Shown here piece after piece: positions 34,047 to 43,138 of a stretch of 64,000 nucleotides of DNA. Under the pieces are notes generated by a model that made no database searches, was not told the origin of the DNA, and saw nothing but the letters and a program-made list of their open reading frames with translations. A program made the position numbers and the translations under genes. Source of the DNA: CAVQJU01 sp963729215 (lineage in GTDB: Bacteria > Acidobacteriota > Vicinamibacteria > Vicinamibacterales > CAVVIG01); assembly GCA_963729215.1 (NCBI GenBank), contig CAVSND010000027.1, forward strand, positions 1 to 64,000, written 5' to 3'. Position 1 is the first letter of the stretch; each line of letters begins with the position of its first letter.

Positions 34047-35987
34047 CTACTGAACGTCGGGCGTCTTGCCCTTCGAACTCGTTTCCTCACGGGCCTTTTT
34101 CACGAACTCGTCCACGCTGTTCGGACCGAGATCGCCCCCCGATCGGCTGCGCACCGAGACGGTACCGTCGGCGACCTCTTTGTCGCCCACGACCAGCATA
34201 TACGGGATCTTCTGCAGCTGGGCCTCCCGGATCTTATATCCAATCTTTTCCTGCCGCTCGTCCAGATCGACGCGCAGGCCGCTGGCCCTCAGGCGCTCGC
34301 GGACCGCCACCCCGTAGTCCAGGTGCCGATCTGAAATCGGCAGCACCACGGCCTGAACGGGAGCCAGCCAGAGCGGAAAGGCCCCGGTGTAATGCTCGAT
34401 GAGGATCGCGATGAAACGCTCAAAGCTGCCGAAAATTGCACGGTGGACCACCACGGGCCGGTGCTCGGTATTGTCGGCGCCCGTGTACTTGAGGTCGAAG
34501 TTCACCGGCTGCATGTAGTCCAGCTGGATCGTCGCGCACTGCCATTTGCGGCCGATCGCGTCGGTCACGTCGAAGTCGATCTTCGGCCCGTAAAACGCGC
34601 CATCCTTTTCGTTGATCGTGAACGTGATGCCGGCGTGTTCGAGGGCGGCCTTGAGCTGCGCCTCGGCATGGGCCCAGGTCTCGACATCGCCCATGTGGTC
34701 GTCGGGCATGGTCGAGAGCTTCGCGGTGTACGGCAAGTCGAAGTCCGTGTACACACGCTGGACCAGGCGGATGAGCCGCTCGACTTCGTCGCCGATCTGT
34801 TCGGGCGTGATGAAGCAGTGCGCGTCGTCCTGCGAAAACTGCCGGACGCGCGTGAGCCCTGACAGCACGCCGGACGCTTCGTTGCGGTGCAGCGGCGTCT
34901 GCTCGTGAAAACGCACGGGCAGATCGCGATAGCTGTGCACCTGGCTCGCGTACGCGAGAAAGTGCCCCGGACAGTTCATCGGCTTGACGCTCATCGTCTC
35001 CTGTTCGGATTCGACGAGGAACATGTTGTCCTTGTAGTGCTTCCAGTGGCCGGACCGCTCCCAGAGCGCCTTGTTGTAGATGAGCGGCGTCTTCACTTCC
35101 ACGTAGCCGGCGGGGAAGAGGACATCGCGCATGTAGTTCGCCAGCGTGTTGTACAGCGTGGTGCCCTTGTCCAGCCAGAACGCCGCGCCGGGCGCCCACT
35201 GGTGGAATGTGAACAGGCCGAGCTCGCGCCCGAGCTTGCGATGGTCGCGCTTCTTCGCCTCCTCGATCTGGGTGAGGTGCGCCTTCAGATCTTTCTCGCT
35301 CAGGAACGCCGTCCCGTACACACGCTGCATCGGGGCGTTCCGCGCGTCGCCTTTCCAGTACGCGTTCGACGTGCTCATCAGCTTGAAGGCTTTGAGCTTG
35401 CCGGTTGACGGCACGTGCGGCCCGACGCAGAAGTCGATGAACGTGTCCTTGTCCTTGATGGTGTAACAGGAGACGTCCCGCTGTCCTTCGGTCTTTTCCT
35501 CGATCAGCTGGACCTTCAGCGGCTCGCCGCGCGCGGCGAAGAACGCCCTGGCTTCGTCGCGCGGCCATAGCTGGCGTTCGTACACCAGATCCTCGCGCGC
35601 CAGCTCGTGCATCTTCTTCTCGATCGTCTCGAGATCCTCCGGCACGAACGGACGCGGGACGATGAAGTCGTAGAAGAAGCCTTCGTCCGTTGCGGGGCCG
35701 ATGCCGCACTGCGTGCCGGGGAACAGGTTCGTGACCGCCGCCGCCAGCAGATGCGCGGCGCTGTGGCGGGTGAGCAGCAGCGCTTCCGGACTTCGATCGG
35801 TGACGATCCGCACGTCGGCGTTTCGATCGAGCGGATACGACAGATCGACGAGCGTCCCGTCAACGATGCCGGCCAGCGCGGCCTTTGCGAGCCCGGGCGA
35901 GATGGCTTCGGCCACCGCGCGGACGGGTACGCCGGCCTCGAGCTCACGGCTCGACCCATCTGGCAGCGTTACGGTGATCTGGCTCAT
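34047..35987 (-). CDS. thrS: Threonine-tRNA ligase
   Basis: 646 residues with all domains: TGS (ITVTLPDGSSRELEAGV), editing domain (LLTRHSAAHLLAAAV, CGIGPATDEGFFYDF, FCVGPHVPSTG), class II core (TPLIYNKALWERSGHWKHY, MSVKPMNCPGHFLAY with the zinc Cys, PLHRNEASGVLSGLTRVRQF, RPVVVHRAIFGSFERFIAI) and anticodon-binding domain (WLAPVQAVVLPISDRH). First of the conserved thrS-infC-rpmI-rplT-pheS-pheT series; lies 37 bases after tRNA-Val with no T-box-like leader. Confidence 0.97.
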   Translation of the reverse strand: MSQITVTLPDGSSRELEAGVPVRAVAEAISPGLAKAALAGIVDGTLVDLSYPLDRNADVRIVTDRSPEALLLTRHSAAHLLAAAVTNLFPGTQCGIGPATDEGFFYDFIVPRPFVPEDLETIEKKMHELAREDLVYERQLWPRDEARAFFAARGEPLKVQLIEEKTEGQRDVSCYTIKDKDTFIDFCVGPHVPSTGKLKAFKLMSTSNAYWKGDARNAPMQRVYGTAFLSEKDLKAHLTQIEEAKKRDHRKLGRELGLFTFHQWAPGAAFWLDKGTTLYNTLANYMRDVLFPAGYVEVKTPLIYNKALWERSGHWKHYKDNMFLVESEQETMSVKPMNCPGHFLAYASQVHSYRDLPVRFHEQTPLHRNEASGVLSGLTRVRQFSQDDAHCFITPEQIGDEVERLIRLVQRVYTDFDLPYTAKLSTMPDDHMGDVETWAHAEAQLKAALEHAGITFTINEKDGAFYGPKIDFDVTDAIGRKWQCATIQLDYMQPVNFDLKYTGADNTEHRPVVVHRAIFGSFERFIAILIEHYTGAFPLWLAPVQAVVLPISDRHLDYGVAVRERLRASGLRVDLDERQEKIGYKIREAQLQKIPYMLVVGDKEVADGTVSVRSRSGGDLGPNSVDEFVKKAREETSSKGKTPDVQ

Positions 35988-36024
35988 TCCAGGATTGGCG
36001 TTGATGTGTCCGCGGCGAGTCGAA

Positions 36025-36100
36025 TGGTAGGCACGGGTGGACTCGAACCACCGACCTCCTGCGTGTCAAGCAGGCGCTCTAACCTCTGAGCTACGCGCCT
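36025..36100 (-). tRNA. tRNA-Val (anticodon GAC)
   Basis: 76 bases with encoded CCA. Acceptor AGGCGCG pairs with CGTGCCT; D arm GCTC...GAGC; anticodon stem CCTGC/GCAGG with loop TTGACAC giving anticodon GAC; T arm GGTGG-TTCGAGT-CCACC. Lies between the S41 peptidase and thrS on the same strand. Confidence 0.97.
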
Positions 36101-36122
36101 ACACCGCAAACACTTGAGTATA

Positions 36123-37316
36123 TCAGGCGGCTTTCTTTTCGGCGAGGACTTGCGGAGCCTGGACCCGCTCGATCGCCTTGTCCAGCATGATGTCCGCCGC
36201 CGGAGCAGGCTGCCCGAATTCGACTTCGGGCCCCTCGACGGGCACCGTCGGCTCGAGGCCTTTCTCGTGCAGCGGGTTCCCGGACGGCGTGAGATAGCGC
36301 ACGGTTGTCAGCCACAGCCCGCTGCCGCCGGGCAGCTTGACCAGCTTCTGGACGCCTGCGCGCCCAATCGTGTGTTCGCCGACCAGATCCGCCCGCTGGT
36401 TGCCGTTCAGTGCGGACGCGAACAACTCGGCGGCCCCGGACGTCCCGTTGTCCATCAGGACCACGGCGGGGAGGTTGATGCTGCCGTCGCCCGAAGCGGC
36501 GGTGATGGTGTCTTTCGTGGGGGCGCCCTTCGTTTCCCGGATGGCCAGCGTGCCTTTGGAGACGAACAGCCGCGCGAGCGCCAGGCCCTGATCGTACGTG
36601 CCGCTCGTCGTGCGCCTGACATCGATCACGAGCTTGGTCGCGCCGGTCTTGGCGAGCTCGGCAACCTGCGACTTCAGTTGATCCGCAGTCCGTGGCCCGA
36701 TCGCGGGCACGCGCACGTACCCGACGCCGGCCGCCGCACTTCGTCCCGTGACATCGAGCGACGCGAGCGTTTCGCGCGTCAGCGTCACGACGTGCGGATC
36801 CGCCGCGTTACCCCGGAAGATGGTCAGCGTGACTTTCGATCCAACCGGCCCGCGCAACGCGCGCATCCCCTGCCACACGCTCATATCGCGCGTCGGCGCG
36901 TCGTTGATGGCGCGCACGTAGTCGCCCGTTCGCAGACCGGCCTTGGCGGCGGGCGAGTTGTCGCGAGCGGCCAGGATGCGCAGGTAGTACTGACGCGTCA
37001 GCTCGATGCCGAGATCGCCGGCTGGCAGCGCCGCGCCCGACTCCTGTTGTTTGACTTCGTCGGGGGAGAGGTACGCGCTGTCGGGGTCCAGGGAATCCAC
37101 AAGCCCGTTCATCGCGCCGCGCATCACCTTGTCGATGTTGACGGGCTCGACGTAGTTGCTCGAGATCAGGCTGACCACATCGTCGAAGATCTTCAGGTGC
37201 TGATACGACGTATCTTCACCCCGGGCCAGGACGGTGCCGAGCAGCCCGCCGACGATGGCGAACACGACGACCGGGGCGCTGAGGGCGAGCACAATGGCGC
37301 GGGTACGTGAGCTCAT
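36123..37316 (-). CDS. S41 (carboxyl-terminal processing) peptidase-like protein, altered dyad
   Basis: 397 residues: N-terminal signal/anchor (LALSAPVVVFAIVGGLLGTV), family helix DVVSLISSNYVEPVN, PDSAYLSPDE, a PDZ domain (SPAAKAGLRTGDYVRAIND), then the S41 core. The nucleophile region is LMDNGTSGAAELFASAL. In classical CtpA/Prc the general-base Lys sits in a G-K-G-x-x-Q block; here that block reads IGRAGVQKL with Arg at the Lys position, and the DLRNNPGG-like block reads DVRRTTSGTYDQG. The fold is kept, so it may be a divergent active form or a scaffold. Five bases downstream of the EnvC-like gene. Confidence 0.87.
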   Translation of the reverse strand: MSSRTRAIVLALSAPVVVFAIVGGLLGTVLARGEDTSYQHLKIFDDVVSLISSNYVEPVNIDKVMRGAMNGLVDSLDPDSAYLSPDEVKQQESGAALPAGDLGIELTRQYYLRILAARDNSPAAKAGLRTGDYVRAINDAPTRDMSVWQGMRALRGPVGSKVTLTIFRGNAADPHVVTLTRETLASLDVTGRSAAAGVGYVRVPAIGPRTADQLKSQVAELAKTGATKLVIDVRRTTSGTYDQGLALARLFVSKGTLAIRETKGAPTKDTITAASGDGSINLPAVVLMDNGTSGAAELFASALNGNQRADLVGEHTIGRAGVQKLVKLPGGSGLWLTTVRYLTPSGNPLHEKGLEPTVPVEGPEVEFGQPAPAADIMLDKAIERVQAPQVLAEKKAA

Positions 37317-37320
37317 GGGC

Positions 37321-38523
37321 CTACCGTTTCTTCAGCCATTGTAAGGGATCGACCGACTGACCGTCGATGCGCAGCTCGAAGTACAGCTGGGGCGGCCCGG
37401 CCGGCGCCGTCCCCAGGGTGCCGATGACCTGCCCCCGCTCGACCCGGGCACCCTTTTTCACGGACATTTCAAGCAGATCGCCATACAAGCTGAAGTTCTG
37501 CGAGCCGTGGTCCACGATGACCAGGTTGCCGAAGCCGCCAAATGTGTCGGCGAAGGCGACCACGCCGTCGTGAATGGCCGAAACCGGCGACCCTTCGGGC
37601 GCCGCGATGGCGATGGCGTTCGCGGCCGACGCACCCGCCGGACGATTGGGCCGGGCCAGGGTGCCCGAGACCGGCCAGTCGAGGTCCCCACGAAACGGAC
37701 GGAGCGGCAGGGTTGCTGGCTCGGCCGCCGACGGGCTGGCCGAAAGGTCGCGCAGCGCGGCCTGGAGTTTTTGCTGAGCCGCCTGGAGTTCGCCGACCAG
37801 CTGTGCGTTCAGGTCGCGCCGGTTGTCGATGTCGCGGATGAGTGCCCCGCGCGATGCGGCTGCGCGCTCGACGGCCGACTGCGCATGCTCGGCCTCGGCC
37901 TTGAGCGTGCTGAGCCGCCGGCCGCGCTGTTCGAGGGCCCCGCGCGTCCGCTTCAGCTCGGCGAGCGTCTTCTGCCTTGTGACGACGCGATCGGCGTCCA
38001 TCTTGGCGAGCGCGCTCAGGATGCGAGAGGCCTGCCCGACCTGCCGGATGTCGGAGGTGGAGAGCAGAAGGCGCAGGTAGCGGCCTTGTCCCATCTTGTA
38101 GATGTCCACGAGGCGGGCCTTGAGTTCAGGCCGGCTCGTCGCTTCCTGCTGCTCGAGCTCCTGCATCCGCTGACGGTTTGTGGCGAGCTCTTCTGAAATC
38201 TCGGCCGCATCCGCGACCAGCTGCTTCAGCTCCTCGGCCTTGATCTGCCGATCGACTTCCAGCCTTCGCAGGTCGCCCAGCAGCGTTCGTTCCTCGGCCG
38301 CCAGCCGGTCCGCTTCCTTCTGCAGGACCTGGATGCGATCGGTCGCGCGCTGCGCGAGCGCTTCGGTGCGGGCGCGGTCGGCAGACTGGCCCTGAAGGAC
38401 GGCTGGCAGCGCCGGAATGAGCAGCAGAGCGACGATCTGGAAACTGCGGCGTGCGATCAATGTACTGAAGATATCGGCCCCGCTGAAGTATCGCAGCAGC
38501 ACAGCGGGTTGTCGATATAGCAT
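37321..38523 (-). CDS. EnvC-like murein hydrolase activator (degenerate M23/LytM)
   Basis: About 400 residues: signal/anchor (FQIVALLLIPALPAVLQG), a long coiled coil (LQKEADRLAAEERTLLGDLR, DGL-like segment MGQGRYLRLLLSTSDI), then a LytM domain GDLDWPVSGTLARPNRPAGA, IHDGVVAFADTFGGFGNLVI. Zinc ligands are lost: VDHGSQNFSLYGDL has Gly where His is expected and PQLYFELRIDG replaces HLHFE. This matches EnvC-type proteins that activate amidases during division. The start is uncertain: ATG 38523 overlaps divergent ruvX (38532), and TTG 38460 just before the hydrophobic segment is an alternative. Confidence 0.85.
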   Translation of the reverse strand: MLYRQPAVLLRYFSGADIFSTLIARRSFQIVALLLIPALPAVLQGQSADRARTEALAQRATDRIQVLQKEADRLAAEERTLLGDLRRLEVDRQIKAEELKQLVADAAEISEELATNRQRMQELEQQEATSRPELKARLVDIYKMGQGRYLRLLLSTSDIRQVGQASRILSALAKMDADRVVTRQKTLAELKRTRGALEQRGRRLSTLKAEAEHAQSAVERAAASRGALIRDIDNRRDLNAQLVGELQAAQQKLQAALRDLSASPSAAEPATLPLRPFRGDLDWPVSGTLARPNRPAGASAANAIAIAAPEGSPVSAIHDGVVAFADTFGGFGNLVIVDHGSQNFSLYGDLLEMSVKKGARVERGQVIGTLGTAPAGPPQLYFELRIDGQSVDPLQWLKKR

Positions 38524-38531
38524 TTGATCTG

Positions 38532-38963
38532 GTGACACGCGTGCTGGCGATCGATGTCGGTGGACGCCGGATCGGCCTCGCGATCAGCGATCCGTCGCGT
38601 ACCCTGGCGCGGCCGCTCTCGACGCTCACCGTCTCGAGCGCTGCCGAAGGCGTCACCCGCGTCGCCGACGAGATCGCGCGGCTCGAGCGAGACGACGATG
38701 GGCTGGAGTCGATCGTGGTGGGGCTGCCGGTGCGGCTCGACGGATCGGCGAGCGACGAGACCGCGCGTGTTGCCGCGTTCGTCGATGCCTTGCGAGCGCG
38801 CACCGCGCTGCCGATTGTGACCGCCGACGAACGGTTGACGAGCCGTGAAGCCGAGAGCCGCCTGAGCGTCCTGGAACACGACTGGCGGGAGCGCAAGAAG
38901 AAGCTCGACGCGGCGGCCGCGGCGATCATCCTGCAGGAGTACCTCGATCGCGCACCGGACTAG
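38532..38963 (+). CDS. ruvX: Putative pre-16S rRNA nuclease (YqgF/RuvX)
   Basis: 143 residues, RNase H-like fold: VLAIDVGGRRIGLAISDPS with the first catalytic Asp, SIVVGLPVRLDGS, and IVTADERLTSREAESRL with the second acidic pair, ending KKKLDAAAAAIILQEYLD. Processes the 5' end of 16S rRNA in E. coli. GTG start; first gene of ruvX-mltG-nadK on the plus strand, divergent from the EnvC-like gene. Confidence 0.93.
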   Translation: MTRVLAIDVGGRRIGLAISDPSRTLARPLSTLTVSSAAEGVTRVADEIARLERDDDGLESIVVGLPVRLDGSASDETARVAAFVDALRARTALPIVTADERLTSREAESRLSVLEHDWRERKKKLDAAAAAIILQEYLDRAPD

Positions 38964-38978
38964 CCTGGTGGCCACCAC

Positions 38979-40037
38979 GTGAAACGCTTCGTCACGCTCC
39001 TCGTCCTCCTGATCCTCCTGGTTGGTGCCGCCGCCGCGGCCTGGGTCTACGCCGGTGTGCGGAGGCCCTACCGCGGATACAGCGCTGATGAACAATTCGT
39101 GGACATCCGTCCCGGAACCGGCACGCGCGCGATCGGCGAGCGCCTCGTGGAGGCCGGCGTCGTTCGCGACCAGTTGACGTTCCGGATCGCGTTGCTGATG
39201 AGCGGCCGGGCGACGCGGCTCAAGGCGGGGGAATACCGGTTCGTGGAAGCGGCGACGGCCGGCGACGTCATCGGCAAGCTGGCCCGGGGCGACGTGTACG
39301 TGGTCCCGGTGACGTTTCCAGAAGGCCTGACCATCGCGGAGATGGCAAAGATCGCCGAAGCCAAGGGCTTTGGACCGGCTGCGGCGTTCGTTGAAGCGTC
39401 TCGCGACACCGCGCTGATACGCGCCCTCGATCCCGCGGCACGCGACCTGGAAGGGTATCTGTTCCCCGAAACTTATCCGCTGTCGCGGCATGCCGACGCG
39501 CGCGGAATCGTCCGGCTGATGACCGATGCCTTCGACCGCGCTCTGTCGCCGGACCTGCGCGCGGCCGCGCGCGCCCGCGGGCTCTCGATTCGGCAGCTGG
39601 TGACGCTGGCGTCCATCGTGGAAAAGGAAACCGCCAAGCCCGAGGAGCGGCCGCTCGTCGCGTCGGTGTACGAGAACCGTCTGCGGATCGGCATGCCGCT
39701 CCAGTGCGATCCGACGGTCATTTTTGCCCTCGAACAGGTCGGGCGATACCACGGGAACCTGCACCACGACGATTTGTCGTTTGACTCGCCGTACAACACC
39801 TACCGCTACCCGGGACTGCCGCCCGGACCGATCGCGGCGCCGGGACGCGCGTCCCTCGAAGCCGTGGTGCATCCGGCCGATTCAACCTATCTGTATTTCG
39901 TCAGCCGCAACGACGGTTCCCACGAATTTGCGACCACGCTCGACGAGCACAACCGGAACGTGCAGAAGTATCAGGTGGAATACTTCCGCGAGATCAGGGC
40001 CGGCGGGGCGGGAAGGGGCGGACGAGGCGGCCATTGA
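38979..40037 (+). CDS. mltG: Endolytic murein transglycosylase MltG
   Basis: 352 residues with a membrane anchor (FVTLLVLLILLVGAAAAAWV), a LysM-like region (VDIRPGTGTRAIGERLVEAG) and the YceG catalytic domain: LEGYLFPETYPL, LVTLASIVEKETAKPEERPL (catalytic Glu in VEKE) and PLQCDPTVIFAL, SPYNTYRYPGLPPGPIAAPG. Cuts nascent glycan strands. GTG start 15 bases after ruvX; Gly/Arg-rich C-terminal tail. Confidence 0.94.
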   Translation: MKRFVTLLVLLILLVGAAAAAWVYAGVRRPYRGYSADEQFVDIRPGTGTRAIGERLVEAGVVRDQLTFRIALLMSGRATRLKAGEYRFVEAATAGDVIGKLARGDVYVVPVTFPEGLTIAEMAKIAEAKGFGPAAAFVEASRDTALIRALDPAARDLEGYLFPETYPLSRHADARGIVRLMTDAFDRALSPDLRAAARARGLSIRQLVTLASIVEKETAKPEERPLVASVYENRLRIGMPLQCDPTVIFALEQVGRYHGNLHHDDLSFDSPYNTYRYPGLPPGPIAAPGRASLEAVVHPADSTYLYFVSRNDGSHEFATTLDEHNRNVQKYQVEYFREIRAGGAGRGGRGGH

Positions 40038-40105
40038 AATTGTCCTGGCGTTCCGGCCCATCCCGTCCCTTCGATCCGTCTGCGCTCTGACATAATTCCA
40101 GTCCC

Positions 40106-40996
40106 ATGTCACGCATCACTCACGTCGGCATCGTGGCCAAGTCGCACCTCCAGGCGGCCACGCCTTATCTGCTGGAGATCGAGGCGTGGCTTGCGGCGCG
40201 CAACGTCACGGCCGTGTTCGAAACCGCGACGGCCGCCCTGATGCCGGCGCCGAAGCCTCCGGCCTCCCGCGCGGTCGCCGACAAGGCGGCGCTGGTGGCG
40301 GGCGCAGGTTTCGTGCTCGTGCTCGGCGGCGACGGCACGCTGCTCAGCATGGCGGACTGTATTGCCCACGCGGGCAAGCGGGTTCCCATCCTGGGCGTCA
40401 ATTTCGGAAGTCTCGGATTTCTGACCGAGGTGACGCTGCCCGAGCTCTACCCGGCGCTCGAATCGGCGCTGGCAGCCGAAGTCCACGTCGAAGAGCGCCT
40501 GATGCTGCGGGCGACCATCCTCCACCAGTCGGCGCCGTCCCAGTTCGGCGTTGCGGTGAACGACGTCGTCATCACCAAGGCCGCGCCGTCGAGGCTCATC
40601 AACCTGTCCGTCTTCGTCGGGGACGAGTTCGTCACGAATGTCAGGGCCGACGGTCTCATCATCGCGACACCCACCGGATCGACGGCCTACAATCTCTCCG
40701 CGGGCGGGCCGGTCGTCGAACCGAGCGTGGACGCGCTCGTGCTGACGCCCATCGCTCCGCACACGCTGAGCAACCGGCCGATCGTGATTCCCGCGTCGGC
40801 GACGGTTCGGGTGAAACCTGTCATGGGTGAGCGGGACGAAGCGTTCGTCACGCTCGATGGACAAGCCGGGTTCGAACTCGAGGCCGGGGACGAAATCAGC
40901 GTGAGCCGCGCCGGCGAGCCGATGCGGTTGATTCGTCCGGCGACCCGGAGCTACTTCGAAGTGCTGCGCGAGAAGCTCAATTGGGGCCAGCGCTAG
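40106..40996 (+). CDS. nadK: NAD kinase
   Basis: 296 residues. LVLGGDGTLLSMADC holds the GGDGT motif, then GVNFGSLGFLTEV, NDVVITKAAPSRLINLSVFV, TPTGSTAYNLSAGGPVVEP and IAPHTLSNRPIVIPASA, the complete NAD kinase signature set. Makes NADP from NAD and ATP or polyphosphate. Follows mltG by about 70 bases. Confidence 0.96.
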   Translation: MSRITHVGIVAKSHLQAATPYLLEIEAWLAARNVTAVFETATAALMPAPKPPASRAVADKAALVAGAGFVLVLGGDGTLLSMADCIAHAGKRVPILGVNFGSLGFLTEVTLPELYPALESALAAEVHVEERLMLRATILHQSAPSQFGVAVNDVVITKAAPSRLINLSVFVGDEFVTNVRADGLIIATPTGSTAYNLSAGGPVVEPSVDALVLTPIAPHTLSNRPIVIPASATVRVKPVMGERDEAFVTLDGQAGFELEAGDEISVSRAGEPMRLIRPATRSYFEVLREKLNWGQR

Positions 40997-41014
40997 GTCG
41001 GTGCGTGATCGTCA

Positions 41015-41073
41015 GCCGTAGCGTCCGCCTTCAGGCGGACGCTCGCCGGCTGGCTGAAGCCGGCCGCTACGGC
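41015..41073. repeat. REP-like palindromic element with two inner hairpins
   Basis: Outer arms GCCGTAGCG (41015-41023) and CGCTACGGC (41065-41073) are exactly complementary. Inside are GTCCGCC-TTCA-GGCGGAC and a second hairpin built on GCCGGCT/AGCCGGC. The resulting three-way fold lies between convergent nadK and tlyA and could double as a bidirectional terminator. Related to the copies inside the ABC exporter at 20.2 kb. Confidence 0.85.
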
Positions 41074-41088
41074 ATTGTGCAAAACGTT

Positions 41089-41829
41089 CTAGCTTTTTCG
41101 AAGGTGTAGAAAAAACTCCTGATTGCCCGTCGCGCCCTTGAGGGCCGAAGGCGCCATCGCGACCCGCTCGAGACCCGCCGCGGCGGCATGCGCGGTGACG
41201 CGTTCAATGACCTCCTCGTGGACGGCTGGATCCGAAACGAGCCCGTGTTTCCCAACCTGCTCGCGGCCGGCCTCGAATTGCGGCTTGACCAGCGCGACGA
41301 TGTCGGCGCCCGCGGCGACGAGCGGCGGCAGCGCCGGCAGAATGTGCCCCAGCGAGATGAACGACACGTCGATCGTGACGAGATCGACGAGGTCTGGGAC
41401 GTCGGTCCGAGTGAGGGATCGCGCGTTCACGCCTTCAACGACGGTGACGCGCGGATCGCTGCGCAATCGCCAATCGAGCTGCGCGCGGCCGACGTCGAGC
41501 GCGATGACGCTCGCCGCGCCCCGCTGTAACAACACGTCCGTGAACCCACCAGTCGAGGCACCGACGTCGAGCGCGCGTTTACCGGACGGATCGATTCCGA
41601 ACGCATCGAGAGCGTGGGCGAGCTTCACGCCGCCGCGTCCGACATACGGATGATCGGGTTCCGCCACCACGATCCGCGCGTCCTCGGCGACCGCGGTGCC
41701 GGCCTTCGAAATCGCCCGATCGTCCACCTTGACGTGGCCGGCCATGATGAGCGCGCGGGCGCGTTCGCGCGACGCGGCCAGCCCCCTTTCGACCAGCGCG
41801 GCGTCGAGCCGGATCCTGCGGGTCGCCAT
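41089..41829 (-). CDS. tlyA: TlyA family rRNA (cytidine-2'-O)-methyltransferase
   Basis: 246 residues: N-terminal S4 RNA-binding domain (RLDAALVERGLAASRERARA, MAGHVKVDDRAISKAGT), then a FtsJ-like domain PYVGRGGVKLAHALDAF, ALDVGASTGGFTDVLLQRGA (SAM motif I), DLVTIDVSFISL and ALVKPQFEAGRE. The K-D-K-E tetrad residues are in these blocks. TlyA methylates 16S/23S rRNA at intersubunit bridge sites. Last gene of the xseA-xseB-ispA group. Confidence 0.93.
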   Translation of the reverse strand: MATRRIRLDAALVERGLAASRERARALIMAGHVKVDDRAISKAGTAVAEDARIVVAEPDHPYVGRGGVKLAHALDAFGIDPSGKRALDVGASTGGFTDVLLQRGAASVIALDVGRAQLDWRLRSDPRVTVVEGVNARSLTRTDVPDLVDLVTIDVSFISLGHILPALPPLVAAGADIVALVKPQFEAGREQVGKHGLVSDPAVHEEVIERVTAHAAAAGLERVAMAPSALKGATGNQEFFLHLRKS

Positions 41830-41880
41830 CAGAGACGCCCCGGCTGGAGATCCGCCCTGAAAGAATGTGCCGCCACTGAA

Positions 41881-42855
41881 CTAACTTCGCCGCGAGACGA
41901 CCCATTCGGCGATCGGCGCCAGCCAGCCCGCGCCGAGTTGGGCGGCCTCGAGCGTCTGCCGCGCGCGCGCCACGCACTCGGCGGCCAGCACCCGCGATTG
42001 CTCGAGGCCGAAAATGGCGGGGTAGGTCGGCTTGGTACCGGCCGCGTCCTTGCCGGCCGTCTTGCCGAGCTCTTCGGCGCTGCCTTCGACATCCAGGATG
42101 TCATCCACGATCTGAAAGGCGAGACCGATTTCGGCGCCAAAACGATCGACCGCCGCGACGGTCGCCTCGCTGCCACCTGCCATGATGGCGCCGCTGACGG
42201 CCGACGCGCGGATGATCGCGCCTGTCTTGCGCGCGTGCATCGCGGTGAGGCTGCCGGCATCGAGCGCCGCGCCTCGTCCTGGGACCTGTCCGGCTGCCTG
42301 GAGGTCGATCGCCTGGCCTCCGACCATGCCGCCGGCCCCGGCGGCCTCCGCGATCACGCCGAGCACCTTCAGTTTGCGCCGCACGATCGTCTCGTCGTTT
42401 GCCGACGGCTCGCGCGCGAGGAGCGCGAACGCCTCCGCCTGCAGACCGTCGCCGGCCAGGATCGCGATGCCGTCCCCATACACCATGTGCAGCGTCGGCT
42501 GGCCGCGACGCAGCGTGTCGTTGTCCATGGCCGGAAGGTCGTCGTGGATGAGCGAGTAGGTGTGAATCAATTCGATGGCGCACGCCGCCGGCAGCGAGAG
42601 GTCCACCGCCGTTCGCGCCGCCGCGTCTTTGGCTCCAGGGGCTCCAGGGGCCCCAGCGGCCCCGCGCGAAACAGCGTCCGCCGCAGCCAGCGTCAGAATC
42701 GGCCGCAAACGCTTGCCGCCGGCGAACACGCTGTACCGCATCGCTTCGCTCACGATCTCGGGGCACGCCGGCGGTGCGGGCAGGTATCGCTCGAGCGCCT
42801 CGTCCACGCGGGCGCGAGCGTCGGAAAGAAAGGCCGGAAGCGTCGCGGCGGCCAT
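41881..42855 (-). CDS. ispA: Short-chain polyprenyl (farnesyl/geranylgeranyl) diphosphate synthase
   Basis: 324 residues from ATG 42855. First aspartate-rich motif LIHDDLPAMDND, then LRRGQPTLHMVYGDGIAILA, GGQAIDLQA, MHARKTGAIIRASA and second motif AFQIVDDILDVEG. Joins IPP units to DMAPP for quinone and bactoprenol synthesis. The segment GAAGAPGAPGAKDAA in the loop before the first motif is encoded by a small tandem GGCTCCAGG repeat. 16 bases after xseB, as in many genomes. Confidence 0.93.
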   Translation of the reverse strand: MAAATLPAFLSDARARVDEALERYLPAPPACPEIVSEAMRYSVFAGGKRLRPILTLAAADAVSRGAAGAPGAPGAKDAAARTAVDLSLPAACAIELIHTYSLIHDDLPAMDNDTLRRGQPTLHMVYGDGIAILAGDGLQAEAFALLAREPSANDETIVRRKLKVLGVIAEAAGAGGMVGGQAIDLQAAGQVPGRGAALDAGSLTAMHARKTGAIIRASAVSGAIMAGGSEATVAAVDRFGAEIGLAFQIVDDILDVEGSAEELGKTAGKDAAGTKPTYPAIFGLEQSRVLAAECVARARQTLEAAQLGAGWLAPIAEWVVSRRS

Positions 42856-42871
42856 CACGGCAGGCGTCAAC

Positions 42872-43138
42872 TCAGCGTTCGCGGTCGTCGCCAGTGGCGA
42901 GTGTCGCGGGGGCCGGCCTGAGGTCGCCCCGCTCGCTGAGGATCTCGATACGCCGCTCGGCTTCTTCCAGCCGCGCGTGGCAGAACCGCGACAGCTGCAC
43001 ACCTCGCTCGTAGAGCGCCAGCGACTGCTCGAGGGCGAGATCGCCCTCCTCGAGCTTCTGGACGACGGATTCGAGCTCGGCGATGGCGGCTTCGAAGTCC
43101 TTGATGGACGGATCGGACCGGTTGGCTGCGTCACTCAT
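42872..43138 (-). CDS. xseB: Exodeoxyribonuclease VII small subunit
   Basis: 88 residues: KDFEAAIAELESVVQKLEEG, LALEQSLALYERGVQLSRFC and RLEEAERRIEIL, the complete two-helix XseB pattern. Start overlaps the xseA stop by 4 bases, so the subunits are co-translated. Confidence 0.94.
   Translation of the reverse strand: MSDAANRSDPSIKDFEAAIAELESVVQKLEEGDLALEQSLALYERGVQLSRFCHARLEEAERRIEILSERGDLRPAPATLATGDDRER

Noticed and set aside
35988..36024. T-box or other leader riboswitch for thrS
   Set aside because: Only 37 bases separate tRNA-Val from thrS, too short for a T-box, and no specifier structure is seen.
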